Counted from the first letter of the stretch, positions 1 to 9,660 are shown. The stretch: DNA of 64,000 nt from an uncultured Burkholderiales bacterium (GCA_903935585.1 CAIZSE010000007.1:1-64000); one strand, 5' to 3'. The notes: generated by a model not told the origin, from the sequence alone. Made by a program: numbers and translations.

Positions 1-1
1 A

Positions 2-343
2 AGCCGCATCGACTTCAGCCGTGACCGCAACCAGAATGGCCTGCTCGACAACAACGAATGTTCGGGCTTTCGCTTGAAGGACGCGGAAGTTCAAGTGCGG
101 ACATCTTGCGCGCCCGAGGTCTGGACCGATCTGACCGATGCAGGCAGCCTGAAGATGGTGGATATGCAATGGCAGCTGCAATGCGAAAGGCGTGGGCGCT
201 GGGTGCACAGGTGGGTCACGGTGCAGTTGAACGCCGAGTGGCCCCACGACGCATCGCGACAGTTGAGCTTGTCGCAAACGGTGTCCCTGCGCAACGATGT
301 GCCCGCCCTGCCCTGGCCAGCGGCATGTGGTGCAGCACCATGA
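2..343 (+). CDS. Minor pilin / pseudopilin-like protein, C-terminal part (PilW-like, 5' end off the window)
   Basis: The reading frame is open from the left edge to a TGA, so only about the last 113 residues are present and the N-terminal prepilin helix is missing. The visible part begins with a canonical 12-residue EF-hand loop (DRNQNGLLDNNE, bases 23-58), followed by a beta-rich region with three cysteines, as in C-terminal domains of PilW-type minor pilins. It overlaps the next gene by ATGA, so the two are translationally coupled, and two further pilin-like genes follow. PilW is inferred from context and general look. A type II secretion pseudopilin is the alternative. Confidence 0.55.
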   Translation, partial: SRIDFSRDRNQNGLLDNNECSGFRLKDAEVQVRTSCAPEVWTDLTDAGSLKMVDMQWQLQCERRGRWVHRWVTVQLNAEWPHDASRQLSLSQTVSLRNDVPALPWPAACGAAP

Positions 344-1581
344 AGCCATCTGCAAGGCTGGGTCAATGTGGTGCCATCACCTTGCTGGTGGCCATCACCC
401 TGGTCATGCTGGCGAGCCTGGCCAGCTTTTACAGTGCCCGCAGTGTGCTGCAGGACCGTCTGGCCAGCAACCAGCAAGGCCATGCCACGCAATCACGCCT
501 GTCTGCCGAAGCCGCACTGGCTTGGTCACGGGCTGAACTGGCCCGGCAATACGCGGCCAGCCAGCAGACATCCACTTTTTGGCAAAGCGCCGCCAACACG
601 CCTTGCCCTGCAAACTACACAGGGCCACGTTGGCAATGCAGCCTGCTGTCGCCGCCTGCTCATCCGGGCATGAGCCAGTCGGTCTCACAGGTCGTGGCCG
701 TGCGCGATCTGGTGACATCGCCCCATGTGACCGAGCTGCATGTCAGCGCCAGCCAAACGGGCCAAAAAAGCCGAGGGCAAGTGCGGGCCAGTATTTTCTT
801 ACCCACACTGGCACCGGCCCCCACAGGGGCCAGCACAGCGGCCTTGGTGCTCAATGGCTGCACATCGCCCGCAGCGGGTGCGGCAGGTACGGCGGTGAGG
901 GTCTGCCCTCTCAGTCAAAGCGGGCAATCCTGCAGCGGCACCCCAGTCGGCCACGCCGTGCAAAGCTTCTGGCTGGCGGACCTGGATGGCGATGGCCTGA
1001 TTTCTGCCACCGAACGAAGCCAGTGCCTGGCCTTGTTGCCCGAACACCTGCCAGGCAGTGGCAGCTTGATGGGGCCCACCACTTCTGCACCTCGTTCACC
1101 TTGTGTGTCGGCCGCCTGGAAAAGTGTGCTGGGGGACATCAGCCCCGAACAGCTCAAAGCCTGGTCAGACGCGCAAGAGCGCAATGGTCTGCATGCCCAA
1201 AGCCAGCCACCGCGAAGCATTTATTGGGTCGACAGCGCCGCCACCTGGACACAAAGCCTGGGCCTGGCCGATGCGCCCGTGCTGCTCGTGTTTTCGGCCA
1301 TGGCCTGCGGCCAGCGCTGCCCCAGCCTGGCCAGTGGCGTACAGATTTTTGGCACGGTGGTGCTGCAAACCCAATGCCAGGACGAGAAAGCGCGGGGATG
1401 GCGAGCAGGCCGCATCGAAGGCCAGCTCGTGGTCGAGTCGGGCTTGCAAGACCTGCAAAGCGGCAGCCACATTCAGGCACGCGTGTTCACAAAAACGGCT
1501 TACCAACTGGCTTGGCCAGCAGGCATGGACGCCACCCGGGTGCAAGCTGTGGCCGGCAGCTGGCGCGAGGGCGTGAGATGA
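340..1581 (+). CDS. PilX-like minor pilin biogenesis protein with EF-hand loop
   Basis: A 413-residue protein. The ATG is chosen because it overlaps the upstream stop (ATGA) and opens directly into a short basic leader and a hydrophobic helix (about residues 10-30, GAITLLVAITLVMLASLASF) of PilX-N type. The helix is followed by the usual pattern of early Arg/Asn and a long alpha segment. It lacks Glu at position +5 of the mature helix, as PilX-type proteins can. Residues 214-225 (DLDGDGLISATE) form a textbook EF-hand calcium loop. The C-terminal region is cysteine-containing and not recognised. It likely sits at the pilus tip or primes type IV pilus assembly. The open frame extends upstream to base 58, but that part overlaps the preceding gene. 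Confidence 0.6.
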   Translation: MKPSARLGQCGAITLLVAITLVMLASLASFYSARSVLQDRLASNQQGHATQSRLSAEAALAWSRAELARQYAASQQTSTFWQSAANTPCPANYTGPRWQCSLLSPPAHPGMSQSVSQVVAVRDLVTSPHVTELHVSASQTGQKSRGQVRASIFLPTLAPAPTGASTAALVLNGCTSPAAGAAGTAVRVCPLSQSGQSCSGTPVGHAVQSFWLADLDGDGLISATERSQCLALLPEHLPGSGSLMGPTTSAPRSPCVSAAWKSVLGDISPEQLKAWSDAQERNGLHAQSQPPRSIYWVDSAATWTQSLGLADAPVLLVFSAMACGQRCPSLASGVQIFGTVVLQTQCQDEKARGWRAGRIEGQLVVESGLQDLQSGSHIQARVFTKTAYQLAWPAGMDATRVQAVAGSWREGVR

Positions 1582-2057
1582 AGCCGCACCTGGGCAGACC
1601 AGCCATGCGGCTGCCGCCCCAAAAACGCTTTCAGGGCATGGCCCTGATCGAGGCCCTGGTGGCCTCAGCGGTGATGGGCATCGGTCTGGCGGGCGCCACA
1701 CGGCTGACTTTGTACACCTTGCAAACTGCAGGTGACACAAGGCAGCAAGGGGTAGCCCACGCACTGGGGGTCGACGCGATGGCGTGCCATCAATCGGACC
1801 GTGCCTTGTGCGTGATGAACCAGGCGGTGACGGTCCAGGGCACGACCTACACCCTTCAAAGCCAGTTGAGCCCACGCGCTGAACTGGCGCTGGTCGACAT
1901 CGAAGTCCGGGTGCAATGGCCCGCTCTGGGTCGGGCACAGTCTGACCCAAACGGCGGCGCTGCACTGAGCGCGGGCACTGGGCAAGGCCTGGGTCAACTC
2001 ATTTTGTACAGCAGCCGTGACCAGGTGCCCACCTGGCTTGGCGTATCCTTGCCCTGA
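1578..2057 (+). CDS. PilV-like prepilin-type protein
   Basis: A 159-residue protein with a clear type IV prepilin signal: a basic leader ending in QG, then MALIEALVASAVMGIGLAG, with Glu at mature position 5 and a hydrophobic helix. The prepilin peptidase should cut after Gly near residue 20. The remainder is a small beta-rich domain with two cysteines. The ATG overlaps the upstream TGA, so it is the last of at least three coupled minor-pilin genes. The order (W-like, X-like, V-like) differs from the usual V-W-X, so the letter assignment is tentative. It probably acts in the periplasm and inner membrane as a minor pilin. Confidence 0.65.
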   Translation: MKPHLGRPAMRLPPQKRFQGMALIEALVASAVMGIGLAGATRLTLYTLQTAGDTRQQGVAHALGVDAMACHQSDRALCVMNQAVTVQGTTYTLQSQLSPRAELALVDIEVRVQWPALGRAQSDPNGGAALSAGTGQGLGQLILYSSRDQVPTWLGVSLP

Positions 2058-2082
2058 TCTGTTGCCGACTATTCCTGCCGTG

Positions 2083-3234
2083 ATGTCTACTGCCTTGCCA
2101 ACCGCTTTGACCTTTGCCCCGGACCACCCCATGCACCGCGCACTGGCGCTGGCCAAGGAGGGCTTGTGGCTGACCTCGCCCAACCCCCGCGTGGGCTGCG
2201 TCATCACCGCCCCCGATGGCCAGGTGCTGGGCCAAGGCCACACCCAACGCGCCGGCGGGCCCCATGCTGAAATCATGGCGCTGCACGATGCCCAAGCTCG
2301 CGGACACGATGTGAAAGGGGCCACCGCCTGGGTCACGCTGGAGCCCTGCGCCCACCACGGCCGAACCGGGCCATGCTGCGATGCGCTGGCCGCAGCAGGC
2401 ATTGGCCGAGTGGTTTGCGCCCTGACCGACCCCAACCCGAAAGTGTCGGGCCAAGGCCTGGTTCGCTTGCAAGCGTTGGGGGTGCACACCGAAACGCTAG
2501 CCCCGCAACTCGACATCGCCAATCAGGCCCGAGAACTCAACATCGGTTTTTTCAGCCGCATGGAACGCAGCCGACCTTGGGTCCGCATGAAAATCGCTGC
2601 TTCGCTGGATGGGCAAACCGCCCTGCAAAACGGGCAAAGCCAATGGATCACCAGCGAACCGGCCCGCAGCGACGGCCACGCCTGGCGCGCCCGTGCCTGC
2701 GCCGTGTTGACAGGCATAGGCACCGTGCTGGAAGACAACCCGCGCCTGGATGTGCGTGGCCATGATGTGCCGCGCCAACCCCATCTGGTCATCGTGGACA
2801 GCCGGCTGGAAACCCCACTGGATGCCCGCCTGTTTGAAACGCTGGGCACAGGCGATCTGGCCCGCAAGATCTGGATTTACACCGCCGCCAAAGGCGCTGA
2901 CAGCAAGCGCCAAGCCCTTGAAAAAAAAGGCGCCACCGTGATCGACATGGCTGGCCCCCATGGCAAGGTCGATCTGGCAGCCATGCTGCTTGATCTGGCC
3001 CGCCGTGAAATCAACGAACTGCATCTGGAGGCAGGGCACAAGCTCAACGGCTCGTTCATCCGGGAAGGCCTGGTTGACGAGTTGTTGCTGTACTTGTCCC
3101 CCCAACTGCTTGGCCCTGGCCAAGGCATGGCCAACTTGCCCGCGCTGACCGATTTGAGCGGCTCGGTGAAACTGGCCTTTCATGCGGTGGACCGGATCGG
3201 CCCAGATTTGCGCTTGCTGCTGCGCCGACAGTAA
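2083..3234 (+). CDS. ribD: RibD, bifunctional riboflavin biosynthesis deaminase/reductase
   Basis: A 383-residue cytoplasmic enzyme for the second and third steps of riboflavin synthesis. It deaminates diaminohydroxyphosphoribosylaminopyrimidine and then reduces the ribosyl group with NADPH. The N-terminal deaminase domain has the zinc site H61-A-E63 and PCAHHGRTGPC (C89, C98). The C-terminal reductase domain starts near residue 160 (WVRMKIAASLDG) and ends with the LLGPG region. The start MSTALPT is chosen over an upstream TTG because it brings the protein to the usual family length. It stands alone between the pilin genes and an acyl-CoA ligase. Confidence 0.95.
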   Translation: MSTALPTALTFAPDHPMHRALALAKEGLWLTSPNPRVGCVITAPDGQVLGQGHTQRAGGPHAEIMALHDAQARGHDVKGATAWVTLEPCAHHGRTGPCCDALAAAGIGRVVCALTDPNPKVSGQGLVRLQALGVHTETLAPQLDIANQARELNIGFFSRMERSRPWVRMKIAASLDGQTALQNGQSQWITSEPARSDGHAWRARACAVLTGIGTVLEDNPRLDVRGHDVPRQPHLVIVDSRLETPLDARLFETLGTGDLARKIWIYTAAKGADSKRQALEKKGATVIDMAGPHGKVDLAAMLLDLARREINELHLEAGHKLNGSFIREGLVDELLLYLSPQLLGPGQGMANLPALTDLSGSVKLAFHAVDRIGPDLRLLLRRQ

Positions 3235-3345
3235 GTCGCTGTCAGTAAGTCACCGTCTATCAGGCGCAGCCAACAAGACCTGGGCGAGACAGCCTGAGCA
3301 GCCGCTTCAAGCCCACAATGCTCAACCCCATTGCAGGAACCCCCA

Positions 3346-4893
3346 TTGAACCTCGCCCATTTGTTGCAAAGACAAGCCAGCATCGCCCCGGAGCGTCCCG
3401 CCATCCTGAACGGCACGCAGGTGGTGGCCACGCATGGCCAGTGGGCACAGCGCTGCCAGCACCTGGCCCGCCAGTTTCAGGCTGCGGGACTGCAGCCGGG
3501 CGACCGGGTGGCACTGTTCATGCGCAACCACGTACGCACTCTGGAAGTGGTGTTTGCCGCCTGGTGGGCCGGGCTGGCGGTGGTGCCCATCAACGCCAAA
3601 CTGCACCTGCGTGAAGCCCAATGGATCGTGGACAACGCCCAGGCCCGCTGGGCCTTCGTGACCGCCGACATCACCAGCAACACCGATGACAAGCTCACCG
3701 GGCTGGCGCGGGTCGTCGACCTGGACAGCGCCGAAGCCGATGCCTTGTGGTCACTGCCGCCAAAGGGTTCTGAAGCAGGGGTTGAAACCCCCATCGCAGA
3801 ACGCCATGCCGACGACCTGGCCTGGCTGTTTTACACCAGTGGCACCACCGGCCGGCCCAAGGGCGTGATGATCACCCACCGCAACCTCATGACCATGGGG
3901 CTGGCCTATTTCTGCGATGTGGACGCCATCAGCCCACAAGACACCATCGCCTACGCTGCCCCCATGTCACACGGGGCAGGCATTTACGCCATTCCCCACC
4001 TCATGGCGGGGGCCCGGCACATGGTGCCACCTTCGGGTGGCTTCGATGCGGCAGAGCTGTTTGCGCTCGGTGAACAAGTCGGGCCGCTGTCGATGTTTGC
4101 AGCACCCACCATCGTCAAGCGGCTGGTAGACCATGCCGAGGCCACTGGTCTTTCCATGCAGGCGTGCACCCAGGCGTTCAAGACCGTGGTCTATGGCGGT
4201 GCACCCATGTATGCCGCCGACATTCAGCGGGCACTGCGCGTGATGGGGCCGTGCTTTGTACAGATTTACGGCCAAGGCGAAAGCCCCATGGTGGGTACGG
4301 CCCTGTCCCGGCACCACCTGCAAGACACAACCCACCCGCGCCACCTGGAGCGGCTGGCCTCGGTCGGCGTGGCCCAAACCCCCGTGCGCATTCGGGTGAC
4401 CGACGCTCAAGGACAAGACTTGCCAACGGGCGAAGTGGGTGAAGTGCTGATCCAGGGTGACAGCGTCATGGCCGGGTATTGGCGCAACCCCGAAGCCACG
4501 GCCAACGCCATTCAGAACGGCTGGCTTTTCACAGGGGACATGGGCTGCCTGGATGCCGACGGCTTTTTGACCCTGAAAGACCGCAGCAAAGACATGATCA
4601 TCAGCGGTGGCTCCAACATCTACCCCCGTGAGATCGAGGAAGTGCTGCTGCACGCACCGGGCGTGGCCGAAGTGGCCGTGGTGGGAGCGCCAGATCCGGA
4701 ATGGGGCGAAGTGGTGGTGGCCTTTGTGGTGCCGAAGTCAGGCCATGCGCTCGACACCGCCTCGCTCGACGCCCTTTGCCTGCAAGAGATTGCCCGATTC
4801 AAGCGCCCCAAACGGTATGAGATCGTGCCCAGCCTGCCCAAGAACAACTACGGCAAAGTGCTCAAGACCGAGTTGCGCAAGCGGCTTGGCTGA
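3346..4893 (+). CDS. Class I adenylate-forming acyl-CoA synthetase
   Basis: A 515-residue ATP-dependent fatty-acid/aryl-acid CoA ligase that makes an acyl-AMP and then the thioester. It has the phosphate-binding A3 loop TSGTTGRPKG (from T164), the A5 motif YGQGE (from Y308), TGDMG and DRSKDMIISGG in the hinge, and a C-terminal catalytic lysine region NNYGKVLK. The TTG start at 3346 has AGGAA six to seven bases upstream; another in-frame TTG lies five codons earlier. Substrate cannot be read from sequence. The thioesterase and oxidoreductases nearby suggest acyl-CoA metabolism. The 3' end lies 2 bp from the end of convergent rpiA. Confidence 0.88.
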   Translation: MNLAHLLQRQASIAPERPAILNGTQVVATHGQWAQRCQHLARQFQAAGLQPGDRVALFMRNHVRTLEVVFAAWWAGLAVVPINAKLHLREAQWIVDNAQARWAFVTADITSNTDDKLTGLARVVDLDSAEADALWSLPPKGSEAGVETPIAERHADDLAWLFYTSGTTGRPKGVMITHRNLMTMGLAYFCDVDAISPQDTIAYAAPMSHGAGIYAIPHLMAGARHMVPPSGGFDAAELFALGEQVGPLSMFAAPTIVKRLVDHAEATGLSMQACTQAFKTVVYGGAPMYAADIQRALRVMGPCFVQIYGQGESPMVGTALSRHHLQDTTHPRHLERLASVGVAQTPVRIRVTDAQGQDLPTGEVGEVLIQGDSVMAGYWRNPEATANAIQNGWLFTGDMGCLDADGFLTLKDRSKDMIISGGSNIYPREIEEVLLHAPGVAEVAVVGAPDPEWGEVVVAFVVPKSGHALDTASLDALCLQEIARFKRPKRYEIVPSLPKNNYGKVLKTELRKRLG

Positions 4894-4895
4894 CG

Positions 4896-5567
4896 TTAAA
4901 AAGTCAAGGTCTTCACCCCTTGGGAGGTGCCCAGCAAACAGACTTGCGCCTTCTGGTGGGCAAAAACCCCCACAGTCACCACGCCGGGCCACTGGCTGAC
5001 TTCGGTTTCAAAGGCCACCGGGTCGGTGATCTTCAGGCCCTTCACATCCACGATGTATTGGCCGTTGTCGGTCACCAAAGGCTGGCCGTCTTTGAGTCGC
5101 ACTGCAGCGGTGCCGCCCATGGCCGCAAACAGGCGCATCACGCGGGCTGTCGCCATGGGAATCACCTCCACCGGCAAGGGAAAGGCCCCCAGCGCATCGA
5201 CCAGCTTGCTTTCGTCGGCAATGCAGACAAACTGCCTGGATTGGGCCGCCACGATTTTTTCGCGGGTGAGCGCTGCGCCACCGCCCTTGACCATGTGGCC
5301 CTGGTGGTCGATCTCGTCGGCGCCGTCGATGTAGACCGACAGGCTGTCGACTTCGTTGCTGTCAAACACCGCAATGCCCAGGGCCTTCAGCCGTGCTGTC
5401 GAGGCCTCGGAGCTGGACACCGCGCCCTTGATCTGGTCTTTCATGGTGGCCAATGCATCGATGAATTTGTTGACCGTGGAGCCGGTCCCCACGCCAACGA
5501 TTTCGCCGGGAACAACGTATTTCAGGGCGGCTTGGCCTACCAGGGCTTTGAGTTCGTCTTGTGTCAT
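4896..5567 (-). CDS. rpiA: Ribose-5-phosphate isomerase A
   Basis: A 223-residue enzyme interconverting ribose 5-phosphate and ribulose 5-phosphate in the pentose phosphate pathway. All catalytic landmarks of the RpiA family appear at the E. coli numbering: phosphate loop GTGST (27-31), D81 and D84 in DGADE, K94 in KGGG, and E103. Length matches the family. It is transcribed towards the acyl-CoA ligase and divergently from pyrD. Confidence 0.97.
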   Translation of the reverse strand: MTQDELKALVGQAALKYVVPGEIVGVGTGSTVNKFIDALATMKDQIKGAVSSSEASTARLKALGIAVFDSNEVDSLSVYIDGADEIDHQGHMVKGGGAALTREKIVAAQSRQFVCIADESKLVDALGAFPLPVEVIPMATARVMRLFAAMGGTAAVRLKDGQPLVTDNGQYIVDVKGLKITDPVAFETEVSQWPGVVTVGVFAHQKAQVCLLGTSQGVKTLTF

Positions 5568-5672
5568 GTGGGCGTACGGGGGTGAAGAAATGAAAGGGCT
5601 TTGGGGTTTGAGACAATCAGGGCCAACGTTTTCAAAGCCCCCTCGACATCTCTTACAGACCGGAATTATGCA

Positions 5673-6716
5673 ATGTCCCTGATCCCTTACGCCCTAGCCC
5701 GCTCGTTTTTGTTCAAGATGGACCCCGAAGCGGCCCATGACCTGACGATTGAAGGCCTCGCCCGGACCCAAAACACCCCACTGGACCGCGTCTACCGCCA
5801 GCCCTTCGTGGCCCAACCCCTCACGCTGGCAGGCCTGCAATTCCCCAACCGTGTCGGCCTGGCGGCGGGTCTGGACAAAAACGCCCGCTGCATCGACGGC
5901 CTGGGCGCCATGGGCTTTGGTTTTGTCGAAGTGGGCACCGTGACCCCCAAAGCGCAGCCGGGCAACCCCAAGCCGCGCATGTTCCGCTTGCCCGAGGCGC
6001 AAGCCCTCATCAACCGCCTGGGCTTCAACAACGACGGGCTCGATGCCTTCATTGCCAACGTCAAGCGCTCGAAGTTTCGCCAAAACGGTCGCTTGCTGGG
6101 CCTGAACATCGGCAAGAACGCCGCCACCCCGATTGAAAACGCCACCGACGATTATTTGATCGCGCTGGCAGGCGTGTACCCTCATGCCGACTACGTGACG
6201 GTGAACATCTCCAGCCCCAACACCAAGAACCTGCGCGCCCTGCAAAGTGACGAAGCGCTCGATGGCCTGCTGGGTGCTCTGGTGGCACGGCGCGCGGCGC
6301 TGGCGACCGAGCATGGCCGCCATGTGCCGATGTTCCTGAAAATCGCACCCGATCTGGACGAAACCCAGGTGGGCGTGATCGCTGCAACGCTGCAAAAACA
6401 CGGCATGGACGGCGTGATCGCCACCAACACCACGCTGGCCCGCGATGCCGTCAGCGGCCTTTTGCACGCCGAAGAAATGGGCGGCCTGTCCGGCGCGCCA
6501 GTGCTGGAAGGCAGCAACCGTGTGATCCGATTGCTGCGTGCCGCCTTGGGCAAAGACTTTCCCATCATCGGTGTGGGCGGCATCCTGAGCGGCCACGACG
6601 CCATTGCCAAAATCGAAGCGGGCGCCGACGTGGTGCAGATTTACACGGGCCTCATTTACAAAGGCCCGGCATTGGTGACCGAAGTGGCGAGCGCGCTGCA
6701 GCAGATGAAGCGCTGA
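5673..6716 (+). CDS. pyrD: Dihydroorotate dehydrogenase (quinone), class 2
   Basis: A 347-residue membrane-associated flavoenzyme that oxidises dihydroorotate to orotate and passes electrons to quinone in pyrimidine synthesis. The N-terminal amphipathic helix region ([19 protein letters not shown]) is the membrane-binding extension of class 2 enzymes. [16 protein letters not shown] (active-site Ser region), ATNTT and the C-terminal GVGGI and YTGLIYKGP phosphate/FMN motifs follow. The ATG at 5673 is chosen because it gives the standard N-terminus; the longer frame starts without homology. It faces the thioesterase gene tail to tail. Confidence 0.97.
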   Translation: MSLIPYALARSFLFKMDPEAAHDLTIEGLARTQNTPLDRVYRQPFVAQPLTLAGLQFPNRVGLAAGLDKNARCIDGLGAMGFGFVEVGTVTPKAQPGNPKPRMFRLPEAQALINRLGFNNDGLDAFIANVKRSKFRQNGRLLGLNIGKNAATPIENATDDYLIALAGVYPHADYVTVNISSPNTKNLRALQSDEALDGLLGALVARRAALATEHGRHVPMFLKIAPDLDETQVGVIAATLQKHGMDGVIATNTTLARDAVSGLLHAEEMGGLSGAPVLEGSNRVIRLLRAALGKDFPIIGVGGILSGHDAIAKIEAGADVVQIYTGLIYKGPALVTEVASALQQMKR

Positions 6717-6721
6717 GTCGC

Positions 6722-7531
6722 TCACTCCTTGTAATAAACCACCTGATGGGCGCTGGCCAGCAACTGGCCCTCGGCGCTACAGAATTCACCGCTTTGGTCA
6801 AAGTAGCCGTTGCGGTAGTTGAGTGCGCGGGCCGTGGCCATCACATGGGCAGTGCCGACGCCTGACAGCATGGCCTGGTCTGCGTGGAAATAGGTGGTCA
6901 TCGAAACGGTGCCAATCAAGGCGCGACGGCGGCGGCGGATGTAAATGCGCGGGAAAAAGCTGTCGCTGATGGCGGCCAGTGAAGCGAAATCCAGCGGTCG
7001 CACGGGCTCGTCGCGCACCCACAAATTTGAACGTGAATGCGGTTGTTCCTGCTCGTCGAACTTGTCGGGGAATTCGCCTTGCGCAAAGCGCATGTCATAG
7101 CGGTGCGGCCATGCGGGCATGTCAGGGCCGGGCAACATCCGCTGCAAAGCTTCGGCGGGTGGCATGTCTGGCGGGGGCACGGCCTCGGTGTCCGACCAGG
7201 TGCTGCGCCTTTCAGCAAAGACGGCCGTGGCCATCGCCACCACCGAGTCACCCTGGCTGGCTTCGATCGCCCAGTGCTGGGTGGACCGGTTGGTGCGCAC
7301 GGCACGCGCCATGAACGCAATGGGGCCGTCTTGCACGGGCGCTGCAAAGTTCACCGTCAAGGCAATCGGCTGTCCCAGTTTGTCCGGGTGCTGCAGCGCC
7401 GCATTGAGCAACTGCGCTGCCGTTGTGCCGCCAAAAGGCCCCACCATGTTGGCGTAGGCGGGGTGGGTGGCGCCGGCGTAATGGCCGGGGGCTGTGGCCT
7501 GCAAGGCCGTGGCTTCATCAAAGGGGTGCAT
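6722..7531 (-). CDS. Acyl-CoA thioesterase family protein (double hot-dog)
   Basis: A 269-residue protein with the layout of TesB-like/4HBT_3 double hot-dog thioesterases. The N-terminal half includes NMVGPFGGTTAAQLLNA and a strand region ending in QHWAIEASQ. The C-terminal half includes SDSFFPRIY, then TYFHAD and a final ALNYRNGYFDQSGEF strand pair. It probably hydrolyses acyl-CoA to free acid and CoA. Its start overlaps the stop of the upstream LhgO-like oxidase, so the two form an operon. The true substrate is unknown. Confidence 0.75.
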   Translation of the reverse strand: MHPFDEATALQATAPGHYAGATHPAYANMVGPFGGTTAAQLLNAALQHPDKLGQPIALTVNFAAPVQDGPIAFMARAVRTNRSTQHWAIEASQGDSVVAMATAVFAERRSTWSDTEAVPPPDMPPAEALQRMLPGPDMPAWPHRYDMRFAQGEFPDKFDEQEQPHSRSNLWVRDEPVRPLDFASLAAISDSFFPRIYIRRRRRALIGTVSMTTYFHADQAMLSGVGTAHVMATARALNYRNGYFDQSGEFCSAEGQLLASAHQVVYYKE

Positions 7532-8649
7532 CAGACAGTCTCTTGGAGCAGGTGGTTGACATGGGCCGCAATGGCCAGTGAACTGGTCAGCCCCGGCGAT
7601 TCGATGCCCAGCAAATTGACCAGACCAGGCACGCCGTGGTCTGCGGGGCCTTGGATCATGAAGTCGGCTGCGGCTTCATCCGGCCCGCTGATTTTGGGGC
7701 GCATGCCCGCGTAGCCAGGTTGCAGCGCCCCATCCGGCAAGCCGGGCCAATAACGGCGCACCTCGGCATAAAAGGCGTCACCCCGGCGCGGGTCCACCTG
7801 CAAATCAGCCGGATCGCTGACCCACTGCACATCCGGGCCGAACTTGGCTTGGCCGCCCAGGTCGAGCGTGAGGTGCACACCCAGCCCGGCTTTTTCGGGC
7901 ACGGGGTAAATGAGGCGCGAAAACGGGGCCTTGACCGCCAGCGTGAAGTAATTGCCTTTGGCGCAATGCGCTTGGGGCAGAAGGCTTTTGTTGAGCCCGT
8001 CCATGCGCTGCGCCAACGCCACGGCACTCAAACCTGCGGCGTTGACCAGCACGCGGCAGGCCAGCTCAGTGCCGTCTTGCGTGCTCACACGGATCGGGTG
8101 GGTGGCGGTGCCTTGCTTCAGGCCGATGTGCTGCACCGGCGAGACCAGCGCCAGCAAACCGCCAGCGTTTTCCAGATCCCCTTGCAGGCTCAGCATCAGG
8201 CCGTGGCTGTCCACCACGCCCGTGCTGGGCGACAGCAGCGCGGCCTCGCAAACCAGTGCGGGCTCCAGGGCGCGCGCCTGTTCGCTGGTCAGTTTTTGCA
8301 GGTCTTGCACGCCGTTGGCAGCCGCCTTGGCGATGATGCCGTCCAAGGCTTTGACTTGATCCGGGCTGGTGGCCACGATCAGCTTGCCCAGACGCTGGTG
8401 CCCCACTGCGCGCTCGGCGCAATAGGCGTAAAGCATGGCTTTGCCTTGCACGCACAAACGCGCCTTGAGCGAGCCTGCAGGGTAATAAATGCCCGCGTGA
8501 ATCACCTCGCTGTTGCGTGAACTGGTGCCAGTGCCGATGGCGTTTTCCGACTCAAGCACCATCACCTCGCGGCCCGCCAGCGCCAGCGCGCGCCCTACGG
8601 CCAGACCGATCACACCGGCCCCGATCACCACTGCATCCACTTGTTCCAC
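7531..8649 (-). CDS. FAD-dependent oxidoreductase, L-2-hydroxyglutarate oxidase (LhgO)-like
   Basis: A 372-residue DAO-family flavoprotein. The N-terminal Rossmann motif is [13 protein letters not shown] with a following acidic residue (VLESE). The segment [15 protein letters not shown] is typical of LhgO/L2HGDH enzymes, which oxidise L-2-hydroxyglutarate to 2-oxoglutarate. The GTG at 8649 is preferred because GAGGT lies four to five bases upstream; the GTG two codons earlier would overlap that site. The downstream thioesterase is coupled. LhgO is the best guess, but other 2-hydroxyacid substrates are possible. Confidence 0.72.
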   Translation of the reverse strand: MEQVDAVVIGAGVIGLAVGRALALAGREVMVLESENAIGTGTSSRNSEVIHAGIYYPAGSLKARLCVQGKAMLYAYCAERAVGHQRLGKLIVATSPDQVKALDGIIAKAAANGVQDLQKLTSEQARALEPALVCEAALLSPSTGVVDSHGLMLSLQGDLENAGGLLALVSPVQHIGLKQGTATHPIRVSTQDGTELACRVLVNAAGLSAVALAQRMDGLNKSLLPQAHCAKGNYFTLAVKAPFSRLIYPVPEKAGLGVHLTLDLGGQAKFGPDVQWVSDPADLQVDPRRGDAFYAEVRRYWPGLPDGALQPGYAGMRPKISGPDEAAADFMIQGPADHGVPGLVNLLGIESPGLTSSLAIAAHVNHLLQETV

Positions 8650-8789
8650 ACACACCTCACGGGTTCATTCGTTCGGGACGATTGTGACCCATCCCCTCCC
8701 CGCAATGCCGCCTGCCTGACGCCCGCAAGACAGGTGCCAGCATCGGCCTCGGGCAGACTGCCATGCACATTCAATCAGGAGGCTTCACC

Positions 8790-9551
8790 ATGTCCTTGTT
8801 CAATCTGAAAGGCCAAGTGGCCATCGTGACCGGCTCCAGCCGGGGCATTGGCCGCTCCATCGCGCACCAGCTGGGCAAAGCAGGTGCGAAGGTGGTGGTG
8901 TCCAGCCGCAAACTCGATGCTTGCGAGGCGGTGGTCAAGGAGATCCAGGCCGAAGGTGGCGAGGCGATGGCCATAGCCGCCAGCATCTCCAACAAGGCGC
9001 AGCTTGAAGCCCTGATTGCCCAGACCCATGCGGCCTGGGGTGGCATCGACATCTTGGTCTGCAATGCAGCGACCAATCCCTACTACGGCCCGACCACGGG
9101 CATGAGCGACGAGGTGTTCGACAAGGTCATGCGCAACAACGTGCTTTCAAACACCTGGCTGTGCAACATGGTCTACCCGGACATGAAAGCCAAAAAGAAC
9201 GGGGCGATTGTGTTGGTGTCGTCGATCGGCGGGTTGCACGGCTCGGCGGTGATTGGGGCCTACAACCTGTCCAAAGCGGCCGACATGCAGCTGGCGCGCA
9301 ACCTGGCGGTGGAATGGGGCCCGGACAATATTCGGGTGAACTGCATCGCCCCGGGTCTCATCAAAACCGACTTTGCCAAGGCGCTGCACGAAGACCCGGT
9401 ATTGAGCGCCAAGTACAACAGCCAAGCCCCGTTGCGCCGCATGGGCGAGCCGGACGACATTGGCGGCATCGCGGTGTTTTTGGCCAGCCCGGCAGGCCAG
9501 TATGTGACGGGCCAGACCATCGTGGCGGATGGCGGGATGATGATTCGCTGA
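8790..9551 (+). CDS. SDR-family NAD(P)-dependent oxidoreductase
   Basis: A 253-residue classical short-chain dehydrogenase. The cofactor loop TGSSRGIG is at 14-21, the NAAT-type motif in CNAATN, and the catalytic Y158-x3-K162 in YNLSK, with the substrate-loop motif NCIAPGLIKTDF after it. The ATG is set by a perfect AGGAGG seven bases upstream; an in-frame ATG nine codons earlier lacks a good site. It is a single gene with no operon partner. The family acts on many alcohols and ketones (DHRS4-like proteins look closest), so the substrate is open. The 3' end runs into a short 8-bp tandem repeat. Confidence 0.88.
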   Translation: MSLFNLKGQVAIVTGSSRGIGRSIAHQLGKAGAKVVVSSRKLDACEAVVKEIQAEGGEAMAIAASISNKAQLEALIAQTHAAWGGIDILVCNAATNPYYGPTTGMSDEVFDKVMRNNVLSNTWLCNMVYPDMKAKKNGAIVLVSSIGGLHGSAVIGAYNLSKAADMQLARNLAVEWGPDNIRVNCIAPGLIKTDFAKALHEDPVLSAKYNSQAPLRRMGEPDDIGGIAVFLASPAGQYVTGQTIVADGGMMIR

Positions 9552-9565
9552 TTCGCTGATTCGCT
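9542..9565. repeat. Three tandem copies of the 8-mer gattcgct across the SDR stop codon
   Basis: The 8-mer GATTCGCT occurs three times in a row and overlaps the last codons and the TGA of the SDR gene. Because the unit is not a multiple of three, gain or loss of a copy would move the stop codon slightly. Confidence 0.7.
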
Positions 9566-9596
9566 GTGGATGCTTGGTGCTGCTGGCACCGCTGAG

Positions 9597-9660
9597 CATG
9601 GGCTGGGGCCGGGCACCTCATGAGGGCGTGCCCAAAATCGGTACCCGGCCCCAGCCCATG
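9597..9660. repeat. Palindromic repeat element, copy A
   Basis: Two 20-base arms (9597-9616 and 9641-9660) are inverted repeats with one mismatch. They begin CATGGGCTGGGGCC and enclose a 24-base centre. A second copy of the whole element, in inverted orientation and with a nearly identical centre, lies at 10521-10586 on the other side of sodB. The element looks like a REP/MITE-type extragenic palindrome. It has no poly-T, so it is not a standard terminator. Confidence 0.8.

Noticed and set aside
58-339. Upstream extension of the PilX-like reading frame to base 58
   Set aside because: It overlaps the preceding pilin gene in another frame and has no pilin-like sequence; the ATG at 340 with the ATGA overlap and the immediate hydrophobic helix is far better.
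5694-6725. 343-codon open frame antisense to pyrD
   Set aside because: Composition is typical of a GC-rich mirror frame (Gly, Val, Gln, His-rich) with no domain, and the sense frame is an unmistakable PyrD.
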